A stretch of 50,750 nt of DNA, from the NCBI GenBank assembly GCA_029210725.1, contig JARGFM010000025.1, positions 1 to 50,750 on the forward strand. The letters are read 5' to 3'. Source of the DNA: Bacteroidales bacterium. Lineage in GTDB: Bacteria; Bacteroidota; Bacteroidia; Bacteroidales; GCA-2748055. Below are positions 1 to 8,226 of the stretch, in pieces. Each line of letters opens with the position of its first letter. The stretch's first letter is position 1. Made by a program: the position numbers and the translations under genes. Under the pieces are notes generated by a model, which searched no databases, was not told the DNA's origin, and saw only the letters and a program-made list of their open reading frames with translations.

Positions 1-336
1 ACATTCAGGTGCCTGAAAACAGATCTACAATTACGACCGGTTTTTCACCAGAAGGATGAACGGGTAGAATCACATATATACCTGTCCATCCTGGCTTATC
101 AATTGGTGAACACCATAAGGCATATGACTAAAGCGAAAGGTATTACACATGACTGGAGGAATATAGTCAGGATAATGAATACCCAGACCATACAATCAAT
201 CATCCTGAATGGTGAGACAAAAAAGTTCAGCATCCGAAAACCCTCTAAACCTATTATGGAAGCTCTGGAAATATATCAGGCTACTCGAACAAAATCAATG
301 GTTCCTGATAAGAAAAAATATGTAGTGTACCATTAA
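1..336 (+). CDS. Transposase, C-terminal fragment (IS1634/IS4-like DDE)
   Basis: The frame is open from the first base of the window to a TAA at 334-336, so this is the last 111 residues of a longer protein cut by the window edge. It reads FRCLKTDLQLRPVFHQ, then ERVESHIYLSILAYQLVNTI, which matches the C-terminal signature of IS1634/IS4-type DDE transposases, where the last catalytic Glu lies just before this block. The remainder is a short basic tail. The catalytic residues are outside the window, so activity cannot be judged. No clear terminal inverted repeat was resolved downstream of the stop (337-420). The family assignment at superfamily level is solid; the exact IS family is inferred from memory of this signature. 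Confidence 0.8.
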   Translation, partial: TFRCLKTDLQLRPVFHQKDERVESHIYLSILAYQLVNTIRHMTKAKGITHDWRNIVRIMNTQTIQSIILNGETKKFSIRKPSKPIMEALEIYQATRTKSMVPDKKKYVVYH

Positions 337-427
337 TTTCTTAATCCGCTGAAATTAAGATAGATAATTTCGTAAATTACCAAGTTGGGTTAAGAAAGAT
401 TTAAATCAATTCCAAAGGTGGATTCGG

Positions 428-510
428 TTCCGGCGCGATTATTCGACTGCTGCGCAGTCTCATGAGCTCGAAAGCTTCGCTTTCTCGGTTCGAACTGTTC
501 TCATCGCGCC
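428..510. repeat. Palindrome-rich element with tRNA-like direct repeat
   Basis: Non-coding stretch just downstream of tRNA-Arg. It holds successive palindromes: gactgc-tgc-gcagtc (445-459), ctcatgag (459-466), gaaagc-ttc-gctttc (470-484) and gttcgaac (488-495). Both hairpins have 6-bp stems and 3-nt loops. Its left edge, 428-440, repeats exactly 13 bases of the tRNA 3' half (ttccggcgcgatt, also at 560-572, 132 bp apart). This could be a REP-like element or the scar of an element that used the tRNA gene as its target. No reading frame is supported. Confidence 0.5.
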
Positions 511-513
511 CCT

Positions 514-553
514 AAAACAAAAATGCCACCCTAAAGAGTGGCTTTTTTGTTTT
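514..553 (-). terminator. Bidirectional terminator downstream of tRNA-Arg
   Basis: Stem gccac (525-529) / gtggc (538-542) with an 8-nt loop is flanked by an A-rich run on the left (514-523) and a T run on the right (543-553), which extend the pairing. It can act as an intrinsic terminator in both directions. On the minus strand it would end the tRNA transcript; on the plus strand it would stop read-through from the transposase. Confidence 0.75.
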
Positions 554-556
554 ATG

Positions 557-630
557 TGATTCCGGCGCGATTCGAACGCGCGACCCACAGCTTAGAAGGC
601 TGTTGCTCTGTCCAACTGAGCTACGGAACC
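557..630 (-). tRNA. tRNA-Arg (anticodon TCT)
   Basis: On the minus strand the cloverleaf is complete. The acceptor arm is GGTTCCG pairing with CGGAATC (one G-T pair), followed by discriminator A. The D-arm stem is GCTC/GAGC. The anticodon stem ACAGC/GCTGT encloses the loop CTTCTAA, giving anticodon TCT, which reads AGA. The T-arm stem is GCGCG/CGCGC around TTCGAAT. CCA is not encoded. It reads Arg AGA codons. A terminator lies immediately downstream. Confidence 0.95.
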
Positions 631-697
631 GAGTTGCTTTTCGCGATGCAAAGATATAAAAAAGAATCCTTTTCTGAAGTGGTCCCGCTAATCCGGA

Positions 698-2473
698 CTA
701 TTGATTTCTGATCCAGTTGACCAGACCCTTCATTTCCAGAATCTCCAGCAATTTACCGGGTAGGGGCTCAAAACCGAATTGCTGCTTACCCACTTCTACA
801 ATACCTGCCGCAAAGTCAATGCCAACAGGGTCGCCCACCTGGTAAGCAACTACCGCTCTGGGTAAAACGATAAGCGCTAAGCCCTGGTTTACCGCAGCAC
901 GGTAAAAGATCCGGTTTACCGATTTCACGATAACGGCCTTCACTCCTTTATGGGCCAGACCCACTGCAGGATGCTCCCTGGAGCTTCCACATCCAAAATT
1001 ATCTCCGCCCAGTATGATATCACCGGCTCTGAGCTCTTCTGCAAAGCCGGGGTCAAAGCCCTTGAAAAGGTGAGGGAGGATGGCTTCAGGATCAGAACTC
1101 TGGATCTCATAGGTAAGGTTACCGGCAAACATCTGGTCGGTATTCAAATTGTCGATATCTCCGTAATTCCAGACCCCGTTTTTCCTGCGCCGGTCTCCCT
1201 CCTCAATACTTATACTTCCCGGTTGTGGCTTACGGAATGGGAATTTCTCCGTTCCCTTATCTGCTATTCTCGGATCAGTAATCTTCCCATGGATTACACT
1301 CAGGGCCACAGCTGCCGGAGAGGCCAGGTATATTTCGGCGTTCTTATTCCCCATTCTGCCCAGGAAATTCCTGTTGGCCGAGGAGATTACGCGCATATGG
1401 TCGGCCGGTATGCCCTGTCCCGTTCCCAGGCAGGGCCCGCAAGAGGAACTCAGCACATTGGCCCCTGCCTCCAGGAAAATGGTGATCAGACCCTCCTCAA
1501 TGGCCTGCTGATAGATTTCCCGGGATGCCGGGATTACCAGCAACTGAACCCCTGTTTTTACCTTTTTATTCTTAAGTATGGCCGCAGCCTCACGCAGATC
1601 CTCGATCCGGCCATTGGTACAGGTGCCAATCATTCCCTGGTGTATATCCAGACCGGAAACCTCGGACAGTCCCTTTACATGGTCCACATGATGGGGTGCA
1701 GCCACCAAGGGAAAAACTTCTCCAAGGTCGATCTCCAATTCTCTCTGGTAAGCAGCTCCCTCATCGGCCCATACCCCTTCCATTTCTTCTCCCAGAAAAT
1801 CATTCAGAACCTGGTCGGCTGGAAATACTGCATTTTTAGCCCCCATCTCGGAGGCCAGGTTAGCCAGGGTCATCCGGTCGGAAATATTCAGGGTCCGGAC
1901 CGCCTCCCCATGGTACTCAATAGACATATAATTGGCCCCGGCAGATCCCAGGATCCCGATAATCCAAAGGCTCAGGTCTTTTGCATAAACCCCCTGCTTC
2001 AGCCTGCCCGTGAGAGTGATTTTCATCGATTCGGGGACCCGGAACCAGGTCTCGCCCCTCAACCATAGTCCGGCGGCTTCAGTCCGGTCAATTCCGGCGG
2101 CCATGACATTGAAGGCTCCCGAGGTACAGGTATGGCTGTCACTCCCTAAGATCACCATTCCTGGTTTTGCATAGCGGGCCATCAGCTGGTGACAAATACC
2201 GCTCCCTGCATCGTGAAACTTTTTTACACCCTGCTCCGCCACAAAATCGCGAATGGACTGATAAGTGTTGGCCAGGGCTGCACTTGTTGGAGGAGCATTA
2301 TGATCCAGCACCACTACCAGCTGATCAGGGTCAGGAAGCGTTTGTCCGCCCATTTTCTCGAAGGTCTCTCGGATGCTGCCGGTATTATCGTGGGTCAGAA
2401 TCAGATCCGGGCGGTGGAAAACAATGGAACCGGCAGGGGCGCGGAAGATCTTTTCAACAAAGGTAGAGGGCAT
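698..2473 (-). CDS. Fused LeuC-LeuD-type hydro-lyase 1 (aconitase superfamily)
   Basis: A 591-residue protein joining a LeuC/aconitase large-subunit domain (about 1-410) to a LeuD-like small-subunit domain (about 432-591). The [4Fe-4S] ligands are visible as C285 (GTCTNGRI) and C345/C348 (CGPC). The swivelling domain carries GCGSSREH (494-501), the substrate-binding Ser-Arg motif. The family reversibly dehydrates and rehydrates hydroxy-acids such as 3-isopropylmalate, homocitrate, citrate or citramalate. The specificity loop, which reads YLR-type in LeuD, is LTYEIQSSDP here (453-462), so the substrate cannot be named. The gene is last of three on this strand, 49 bp after asnA. No leuA or leuB is nearby. 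The family is certain; the substrate is unknown. Confidence 0.85.
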   Translation of the reverse strand: MPSTFVEKIFRAPAGSIVFHRPDLILTHDNTGSIRETFEKMGGQTLPDPDQLVVVLDHNAPPTSAALANTYQSIRDFVAEQGVKKFHDAGSGICHQLMARYAKPGMVILGSDSHTCTSGAFNVMAAGIDRTEAAGLWLRGETWFRVPESMKITLTGRLKQGVYAKDLSLWIIGILGSAGANYMSIEYHGEAVRTLNISDRMTLANLASEMGAKNAVFPADQVLNDFLGEEMEGVWADEGAAYQRELEIDLGEVFPLVAAPHHVDHVKGLSEVSGLDIHQGMIGTCTNGRIEDLREAAAILKNKKVKTGVQLLVIPASREIYQQAIEEGLITIFLEAGANVLSSSCGPCLGTGQGIPADHMRVISSANRNFLGRMGNKNAEIYLASPAAVALSVIHGKITDPRIADKGTEKFPFRKPQPGSISIEEGDRRRKNGVWNYGDIDNLNTDQMFAGNLTYEIQSSDPEAILPHLFKGFDPGFAEELRAGDIILGGDNFGCGSSREHPAVGLAHKGVKAVIVKSVNRIFYRAAVNQGLALIVLPRAVVAYQVGDPVGIDFAAGIVEVGKQQFGFEPLPGKLLEILEMKGLVNWIRNQ

Positions 2474-2522
2474 AGCTAAGCAGTTATTGGATCAGCAGGA
2501 TTAACAGGATAAACCATTTCTT

Positions 2523-3557
2523 CTAAATAAGCTGAATACCGCAGCGGCGGCAATGATCCACCATTTCACCCGGCCAGATCGCCGACTGAACCTCTCCAAT
2601 ATGGGCTTTTCTCAGCAATTGCATGGCTGTGCGGGACTGCCCGATTCCCCCGCCAATGGAAGAGGGAAGCTCGTCGTTGAGAAGCCGCCTGTGAAACAGC
2701 AATTCAGCATCAGCCAGCTTGTTGGTGAGTTCCAGCTGGGTCATCAGCTCGGCCTTATTTACCCGGATTCCCATGGAAGTAAGCTCCACAGCACACTCCA
2801 GGATCTCGTTCCAGATAATAATGTCCCCGTTCATTCCCCGGTATCCGTCCACCGTTTCCGTACTCCAGTCATCATAGTCCGGGGCCCTTAAATCATGGGG
2901 TTTCCCATCTGGCAGGGTATACCCGATTCCAATGATGAAAACCGCACCGTGTTTCTCGGCTATCCTGTTCTCCCTTTCTTTAGGCGACAGGTCGGGATAC
3001 ATTTCAAAGAGCTGCTCCGAATGAATAAAAGTGATCTCCTCCGGCAGGACCGGTTCGAGATTGGCATGGAAAGTATGTATAAAAAACTCTGTCCTCTTAA
3101 TATTCTGCCAGACCCTTATCACGGCATCCTTCAGAGTATCCAGGGTTCGCTCTTCCGGATAGATGGCCTTCTCCCAGTCCCACTGGTCCACATAGAGCGA
3201 GTGAAGATTATCCAGCTCCTCATCAGGCCTGAGGGCGTTCATATCTGTATAGACCCCGTATCCCATGGAGATATCGTAATCCCTGAGCATCATCCGTTTC
3301 CACTTGGCCAGCGACTGAACCACTTCAGCCTGCTGTCCGCGCATATCCTTGATGGGGAACACCACCGGTTTTTCATAACCGTGCAGATCATCATTCAAAC
3401 CGGTACCTTTCAGCACAAAAAGCGGGGCAGTCACCCTGCGCAACCTGAAATCGGCCGAGAGTCCTGCCTCAAAATGGTCTTTCAACATCTGGAGAATTTT
3501 TTCTGTCTCCTTTAAAGTAATCAGGGATTTATACCCTTCTGGAATGATTAATCTCAT
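2523..3557 (-). CDS. asnA: Aspartate--ammonia ligase (asparagine synthetase A)
   Basis: A 344-residue protein of the class II aminoacyl-tRNA-synthetase-like AsnA family. It makes asparagine from aspartate, ammonia and ATP in the cytoplasm, without glutamine. The sequence is recognisable along its whole length: KGTGLNDDLHG near residues 51-61, a VVQSLAKWKR segment that binds substrate, and the C-terminal glycine-rich motif GGGIGQSR of the ATP site. Length is typical of the Bacteroidota form (about 345). It lies between the two fused hydro-lyases, 11 bp after the upstream one and 49 bp before the downstream one, so co-transcription is likely. A functional reason for this pairing is not obvious. 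Confidence 0.95.
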   Translation of the reverse strand: MRLIIPEGYKSLITLKETEKILQMLKDHFEAGLSADFRLRRVTAPLFVLKGTGLNDDLHGYEKPVVFPIKDMRGQQAEVVQSLAKWKRMMLRDYDISMGYGVYTDMNALRPDEELDNLHSLYVDQWDWEKAIYPEERTLDTLKDAVIRVWQNIKRTEFFIHTFHANLEPVLPEEITFIHSEQLFEMYPDLSPKERENRIAEKHGAVFIIGIGYTLPDGKPHDLRAPDYDDWSTETVDGYRGMNGDIIIWNEILECAVELTSMGIRVNKAELMTQLELTNKLADAELLFHRRLLNDELPSSIGGGIGQSRTAMQLLRKAHIGEVQSAIWPGEMVDHCRRCGIQLI

Positions 3558-3568
3558 AATCTTTTTTT

Positions 3569-5383
3569 TTAAAACAGTCCGTTATTCTGGTAAATTTCCA
3601 TCTGCACTTCCGAAAATGGAGTTGACTCCAGCATGATATTTTTAGTCACATTGCGTATGGCACCCGTTTCAAAATTCAGGCTGATCACATCCCCATCTTC
3701 CAGTTCCAGGGAGGCAATGCGGTCTGAATTCATAATGGGAAATGCTGCATTTATGGCATTTCTTTCATAAATAGCTCCAAACGATTCCGCCAGCACACAC
3801 CGGACATCCAGGGAGATGAAACAGTCTACGGCCTGCTGCCGCGAGCTTCCCGATCCGAAATTTTTACCTGTTACTACAATATCGCCTGGCTTCACTTTCT
3901 TCGCAAAGTCCTCATAACCCGAAAGATTTCCAAAAGTATACTGACCCATCTCCTCTATATCGGTGATGGAGAGATGCCTGTTGTGAAAGATCATATCAGT
4001 ATCAATATTATCCATGGGAATATACCAGGCCCGGCCCTCAATTTCATTGGGGCGGCCGGGGGTGCCGGCCGCGCGGGCCTTCTTTTTTGTTTCGGCCCTG
4101 TGGCCGGCAGCACTCCTGAATTCCCTTTTTTCCGGAACCTCAGGTAAAGCATCCACACTGGTAATATAACCTGCAAGCGCAGATGCGGCCACGACAGAAG
4201 GAGAAGCCAGGTATACCTCCCCTTGCCCCTGTTTTCCTGGAAAGTTCCGGTTCCCGGTACTTATAGTACACTCTCCAGGCCCGTTCTGGCCCACCTGACC
4301 CGCTGCACATCCGGCACATCCCGCATTGGAGACCAGGGCCCCTGCTTCCTTCAAGACATTAAGCAAGCCCTCTTCCATGCAGGCCTGCCAGACCCTGTCC
4401 GTGGCCGGTACAATCTTCAGGACCACACCCTCTGCCAAAACTCTTCCTTTCAAAACCTCGGCCGCGGCTCTCATATCTTCAATTCTTCCGTTGGTACAAC
4501 TGCCGATAAAGGCGGAATCGATCCACACCTTTTCGGCGGGCAGTTCAGCCGTATCATGGGGCTTTCCGGGAAGGGAGATCCTGGAGTTAAACCCGGAAAC
4601 ATCCACCTGATAGATCTTTTCATACTGGGCATCCGCATCGGCCAGCACCGGCTCCACTTTTTTCCTTGTCCTGGATTCACAATACCGGATCACTTCTTTA
4701 CTGGGATTGAAAAAAATAATAATGGCCCCCATCTCTGTCGCCATTGAAGCCACGGTGATGCGTTGATCCAGAGTTAGTTTTTCAGCTGCCTCCCCCACCA
4801 TTTCCACAGAACATCCCAGGAGGGTACTGGCCCCGAATTTGTCAAGGAGGTTCAGCACCATATCCTTAGCTGTCAGCCCGGAATCCATGGAGCTCTCCAG
4901 CACAATTTTTACACTTGGGGGTACCTTGAACCAGGTGGAACCCTTGTGCCAGGCGACGGCAATATCTTTATCGCCCATGCCCTGTCCAAAGGCTCCCACG
5001 GCGCCCAGGATATTGGCATGAGAATCGGTCGAAACCGCAGTAGATCCAGGATAGGAAAGGCCCTCCTCCATCAGAATATGGGTACCGATACCCTTATCAA
5101 TATCATAGACCTTAATCCCCTCTTTCCGGGCAAACTGCCTGCATCTGTGCTGATTTGCAGCATATTTCTGATCCGATCCCGTAGGATTGCAGTCAAATGT
5201 GAAAAAGGTGGAAGAAGGATCATCAATGGTCAGGTGATGCTCCTCCAGATGCCTGACCACATTGGCCCCTCCAAAATCACGTGCTGCACGTGCATCTATC
5301 CTCACATCCACAATTTCTCCGGGATGCACCTGATCCCGTCCGGAATGAGCTGCAAGAATCTTCTCAATAACCGTCATACCCAT
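3569..5383 (-). CDS. Fused LeuC-LeuD-type hydro-lyase 2 (aconitase superfamily)
   Basis: A 604-residue paralogue of the hydro-lyase at 698-2473 with the same large-then-small domain order. Cluster ligands are C296 (GSCTNGRI) and C356/C359 (CAGC). A Lys/Arg/Ala-rich linker (about 417-450) joins the domains. In the small domain the usual GxGSSREH motif reads GSGSSRQQ (510-517), and the specificity loop is HNRHLSITD (467-475), both different from the first copy. The two proteins therefore probably act on different substrates or at different steps. ATG at 5383 is used, although a second ATG two codons later is equally possible. It heads the three-gene minus-strand cluster and has a candidate promoter box at 5401-5408. 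Annotators may call it 3-isopropylmalate dehydratase, homoaconitase or aconitase; I cannot choose. Confidence 0.85.
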   Translation of the reverse strand: MGMTVIEKILAAHSGRDQVHPGEIVDVRIDARAARDFGGANVVRHLEEHHLTIDDPSSTFFTFDCNPTGSDQKYAANQHRCRQFARKEGIKVYDIDKGIGTHILMEEGLSYPGSTAVSTDSHANILGAVGAFGQGMGDKDIAVAWHKGSTWFKVPPSVKIVLESSMDSGLTAKDMVLNLLDKFGASTLLGCSVEMVGEAAEKLTLDQRITVASMATEMGAIIIFFNPSKEVIRYCESRTRKKVEPVLADADAQYEKIYQVDVSGFNSRISLPGKPHDTAELPAEKVWIDSAFIGSCTNGRIEDMRAAAEVLKGRVLAEGVVLKIVPATDRVWQACMEEGLLNVLKEAGALVSNAGCAGCAAGQVGQNGPGECTISTGNRNFPGKQGQGEVYLASPSVVAASALAGYITSVDALPEVPEKREFRSAAGHRAETKKKARAAGTPGRPNEIEGRAWYIPMDNIDTDMIFHNRHLSITDIEEMGQYTFGNLSGYEDFAKKVKPGDIVVTGKNFGSGSSRQQAVDCFISLDVRCVLAESFGAIYERNAINAAFPIMNSDRIASLELEDGDVISLNFETGAIRNVTKNIMLESTPFSEVQMEIYQNNGLF

Positions 5384-5400
5384 ATACTGCTGTTTATTTC

Positions 5401-5421
5401 CAAAGATAGCTACAAAGCTAT
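5401..5421 (-). promoter_or_regulatory. Candidate promoter and inverted repeat for the hydro-lyase/asnA cluster
   Basis: On the minus strand 5408-5401 reads TATCTTTG, an exact match to the Bacteroidota -7 box TAnnTTTG, 18 bp before the start codon. It overlaps the inverted repeat atagct-acaa-agctat (5406-5421), which could be an operator. No convincing -33 TTG was found. Confidence 0.4.
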
Positions 5422-5494
5422 TTGATTAAATATTTTCTAAAACATCTCTGTGTGATTTCACCTCTTTTTATAGTTTTACTCCAAATTCCTGCAA

Positions 5495-6712
5495 TTGCCT
5501 GAATCGATCCATCCAAACATCATCCGGCTTTACCTGATCAAAACCGCTAAATGGTTCATGCTCTACATGCCCATTGTAGTTCCATTCTACGAAAGTAACG
5601 GCCTTTCTATGAAAGACATAATGATCCTGCAGGCCGTTTACTCCATTGCCATAGTGGTACTGGAAGTGCCTTCAGGCTATCTGGCCGATGTGATCGGGCG
5701 CAGAAAGACCTTGATCATCGGCGCAGTATTCGGCACACTTGGATTCACCACCTATTCGCTAAGCTATGGATTTATGGGATTTCTCCTTGCTGAAATCATA
5801 CTGGGTTTTGGCCAGAGTTGTATTTCGGGAGCCGATTCGGCCATGTTATATGATTCATTGCTGGACAAGGGACAAGAAAAGAAATACACCCGGTTTGAAG
5901 GCAGGATCACGGCCCTGGGCAATGTAGCCGAGGCCCTGGCAGGAATTGCGGGGGGCTTTCTGGCCGGCATCACGATCAGGACCCCCTATATGGCTCAGAT
6001 TTTTGTGGCATTTATAGCACTTCCTGCTGCCATTACGCTAGTGGAACCCACACGCAAAATACCACTGATCAAGGCCAGGATTGGAGAAATCCTGCAAATT
6101 ACCAGGTTTGCCCTTTTTACAGACCGCCCCCTCAGGCGCAACATCCTTTTCAGCGCCATAACCGGAACTGCCACCCTGACCATGGCGTGGTTTGCTCAAC
6201 CCTTCTTCGAATATACAAAGATCGATATCGCGTGGTTCGGGATACTCTGGACGACTCTGAACCTGACGGTGGCTATCACTTCTTACACGGCACACAGGCT
6301 TGAAAAAAGACTGGGACAGAAAGGTTCCATTCTGCTCATAGCCACCCTGATTCCAATGGGATATCTGGCATTGAGCAGGTTTAATCTCCCCACCGGTCTG
6401 GTGGTGCTCTATCTGTTTTACCTGGTACGGGGCTATGCCACACCCGTTCTTAAAGATTATATCAACCGGATTACTGCTTCCCATATCAGAGCCACTGTAC
6501 TTTCGGTGAGAAATTTTATTATCCGCCTGCTCTTTGCATTGACCGGACCACTTCTGGGCTGGATAAAAGATGTCTATTCCCTGCCTCAGGCTCTTATGCT
6601 TGCAGGAATCATCTTCCTGATATTCAGCGGACTTACCGCTATTCTGTTTATCAGCTCAGGAAAGGAAATGAACCGGGAGAGAAACTATACTTCCAGAACC
6701 AGTCCATCATAG
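5495..6712 (+). CDS. Major facilitator superfamily transporter
   Basis: A 405-residue integral membrane protein with about 12 hydrophobic segments. The MFS loop 2-3 signature is seen as GYLADVIGRRKTL after the second segment (about residues 59-71), and the two halves are separated by a cytoplasmic stretch rich in Arg/Lys (about 186-208). It resembles the bacterial drug/unknown-substrate MFS branch; the substrate cannot be predicted. The start is the TTG at 5495, the only plausible start before the first transmembrane segment other than an internal ATG at residue 17. It is divergent from the hydro-lyase cluster. Its 3' end overlaps the convergent hydrolase gene by 28 bp. Confidence 0.85.
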   Translation: MPESIHPNIIRLYLIKTAKWFMLYMPIVVPFYESNGLSMKDIMILQAVYSIAIVVLEVPSGYLADVIGRRKTLIIGAVFGTLGFTTYSLSYGFMGFLLAEIILGFGQSCISGADSAMLYDSLLDKGQEKKYTRFEGRITALGNVAEALAGIAGGFLAGITIRTPYMAQIFVAFIALPAAITLVEPTRKIPLIKARIGEILQITRFALFTDRPLRRNILFSAITGTATLTMAWFAQPFFEYTKIDIAWFGILWTTLNLTVAITSYTAHRLEKRLGQKGSILLIATLIPMGYLALSRFNLPTGLVVLYLFYLVRGYATPVLKDYINRITASHIRATVLSVRNFIIRLLFALTGPLLGWIKDVYSLPQALMLAGIIFLIFSGLTAILFISSGKEMNRERNYTSRTSPS

Positions 6713-7446
6713 GCGGGCCGTATCTGCGGAGGAAGTTCCCTTTCCAGTTCCAAAGCCGGGCCCATCTGGTGAGAAATGTGGGTCAGGTAGCCCATTCGGG
6801 GACTTAATTCTTCCATTAATCTGACAGCTTCCGAAAGTGTGAAATGGGAGATATGCGGTTCCTTTCTTAAGGCATTAACCACCAGATATTTAACCCCGTA
6901 TAACTTCTCCTTTTCAGCCTCGGAAATATAATTCCCATCCGTCAGGTAGGCAAAATGCCCTATGCGAAATCCCAGTACAGGAAGGCGGTAGTGCATCAAG
7001 CGGATCGGTACAATCTCCAAGTCTCCGATTTTAAAGGGATCCTTTGACAGGGCATGCATCATCACCTGGGGCACTCCAGGGTACTTTTTCTCGGCAAAAA
7101 CATAAGGGAATCCATTTTTTAATGCACGCTTTACCCGGTCTTCCGCATACACATCCATGGGACTCTTCTGAATATAATTAAAGGCACGTATGTCATCCAG
7201 TCCGGCTATATGGTCGCGGTGCTCATGGGTATAAAGAACAGCATCCAGTTTAGAAACTCCTGCCCGGAGCATCTGTTGCCTGAAGTCCGGACCTGTATCG
7301 ATCACCACCACCTGCCCATCCTGTTCAATAAGTACAGAGGATCGCAGGCGCTTATCATGTTCATCTTCAGACATGCAGCTGGCACATCTGCATCCGATCA
7401 CCGGAACTCCCTGGGAAGTGCCGGTACCAAGAAAAGTAATTTTCAA
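6685..7446 (-). CDS. PhnP-like MBL-fold phosphodiesterase
   Basis: A 253-residue metallo-beta-lactamase-fold hydrolase. The metal-binding motif THEHRDH is at 73-79, with Asp in TGPDF (51-55), later histidines in HYRLP and SHFTL, and the C-terminal THISH. An N-terminal Cys cluster (IGCRCASC, 17-24) is typical of PhnP-type enzymes, which carry a structural zinc and cleave cyclic phosphodiesters such as phosphoribosyl cyclic phosphate. No other phosphonate genes are present, so the physiological substrate is uncertain; this type is common in Bacteroidota as a stand-alone gene. It is divergent from the methyltransferase at 7509 and convergent with the MFS gene, overlapping it by 28 bp. Confidence 0.85.
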   Translation of the reverse strand: MKITFLGTGTSQGVPVIGCRCASCMSEDEHDKRLRSSVLIEQDGQVVVIDTGPDFRQQMLRAGVSKLDAVLYTHEHRDHIAGLDDIRAFNYIQKSPMDVYAEDRVKRALKNGFPYVFAEKKYPGVPQVMMHALSKDPFKIGDLEIVPIRLMHYRLPVLGFRIGHFAYLTDGNYISEAEKEKLYGVKYLVVNALRKEPHISHFTLSEAVRLMEELSPRMGYLTHISHQMGPALELERELPPQIRPAYDGLVLEV

Positions 7447-7508
7447 ATGCTAAGTTATTGCATGACGCTAATCACGAAGTTATAACTATTTTTATTAATT
7501 CATTCTAA

Positions 7509-8222
7509 ATGCCGCCCATGAAAGGAGTTCTGTACCTGGTCCCAAATACCCTGGGAAATCCGGATACCGCTGTAACCATTCCCGAAGGAATCAAGGAACG
7601 GGTAAACCATATCAGCCTGTTTATTGTGGAAAATCTGCGAAACGCAAGGCGCTATTTAAAAAGCCTGAACCGGAAGATGGATATTGATTCCCTGACCTTT
7701 TTTGAACTGAATGAACATACACCGCCTGAAGATATTCCCTGTTTTCTGGATCAGGTCGAGAAGGGCCTGGATGCAGCCATCATCTCCGAAGCTGGCGTTC
7801 CTGGTGTGGCAGATCCGGGAGCGGTAGTGGTCCGGGTTGCACATGAGAGGGGAATCCGGGTGGTTCCTTTAACAGGACCCTCCTCAATTCTGCTGGCATT
7901 GATGGCTTCCGGATTGAACGGACAGTCGTTCTGTTTTCATGGCTATCTGCCGGTTAAAAGAGCGGAGCGGATCAGAAAAATCAGGGAGTTGGAGCAGTCC
8001 GTTTTACACAAGAATGAAACTCAGATGTTTATTGAAGCCCCTTACCGCAACGATGCTCTTCTGTCCGATATTCTGGAAACCTGCCACCCCTCCACACTCC
8101 TCTGTATTGCAGCTGATATTACCCTGGACTCTGAATTCATCTGTACCATGACGGCGGGCGCATGGAAAAAGAAAAAACCGGCCCTGCATAAAAGACCGGT
8201 TCTGTTTCTCATAGGAAAGTGA
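7509..8222 (+). CDS. RsmI-like SAM-dependent methyltransferase
   Basis: A 237-residue member of the tetrapyrrole-methylase/RsmI superfamily. The N-terminal half starts LYLVPNTLGN and contains EAGVPGVADPG (about 95-105), which corresponds to the DAGTPGISDPG SAM/active-site motif of RsmI, and LTGPSSILLALMASG. RsmI 2'-O-methylates C1402 of 16S rRNA. The altered motif and short C-terminus suggest the second, RsmI-related paralogue seen in Bacteroidota rather than RsmI itself. Two ATGs, at 7509 and 7518, are both possible starts. Its stop is only 4 bp from that of the convergent PPIase gene. Confidence 0.8.
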   Translation: MPPMKGVLYLVPNTLGNPDTAVTIPEGIKERVNHISLFIVENLRNARRYLKSLNRKMDIDSLTFFELNEHTPPEDIPCFLDQVEKGLDAAIISEAGVPGVADPGAVVVRVAHERGIRVVPLTGPSSILLALMASGLNGQSFCFHGYLPVKRAERIRKIRELEQSVLHKNETQMFIEAPYRNDALLSDILETCHPSTLLCIAADITLDSEFICTMTAGAWKKKKPALHKRPVLFLIGK

Positions 8223-8226
8223 AAGG

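Noticed and set aside
950-2068. Long plus-strand open frame of 372 codons opposite hydro-lyase 1
   Set aside because: Antisense to a complete, well-conserved enzyme; the translation has no family features.
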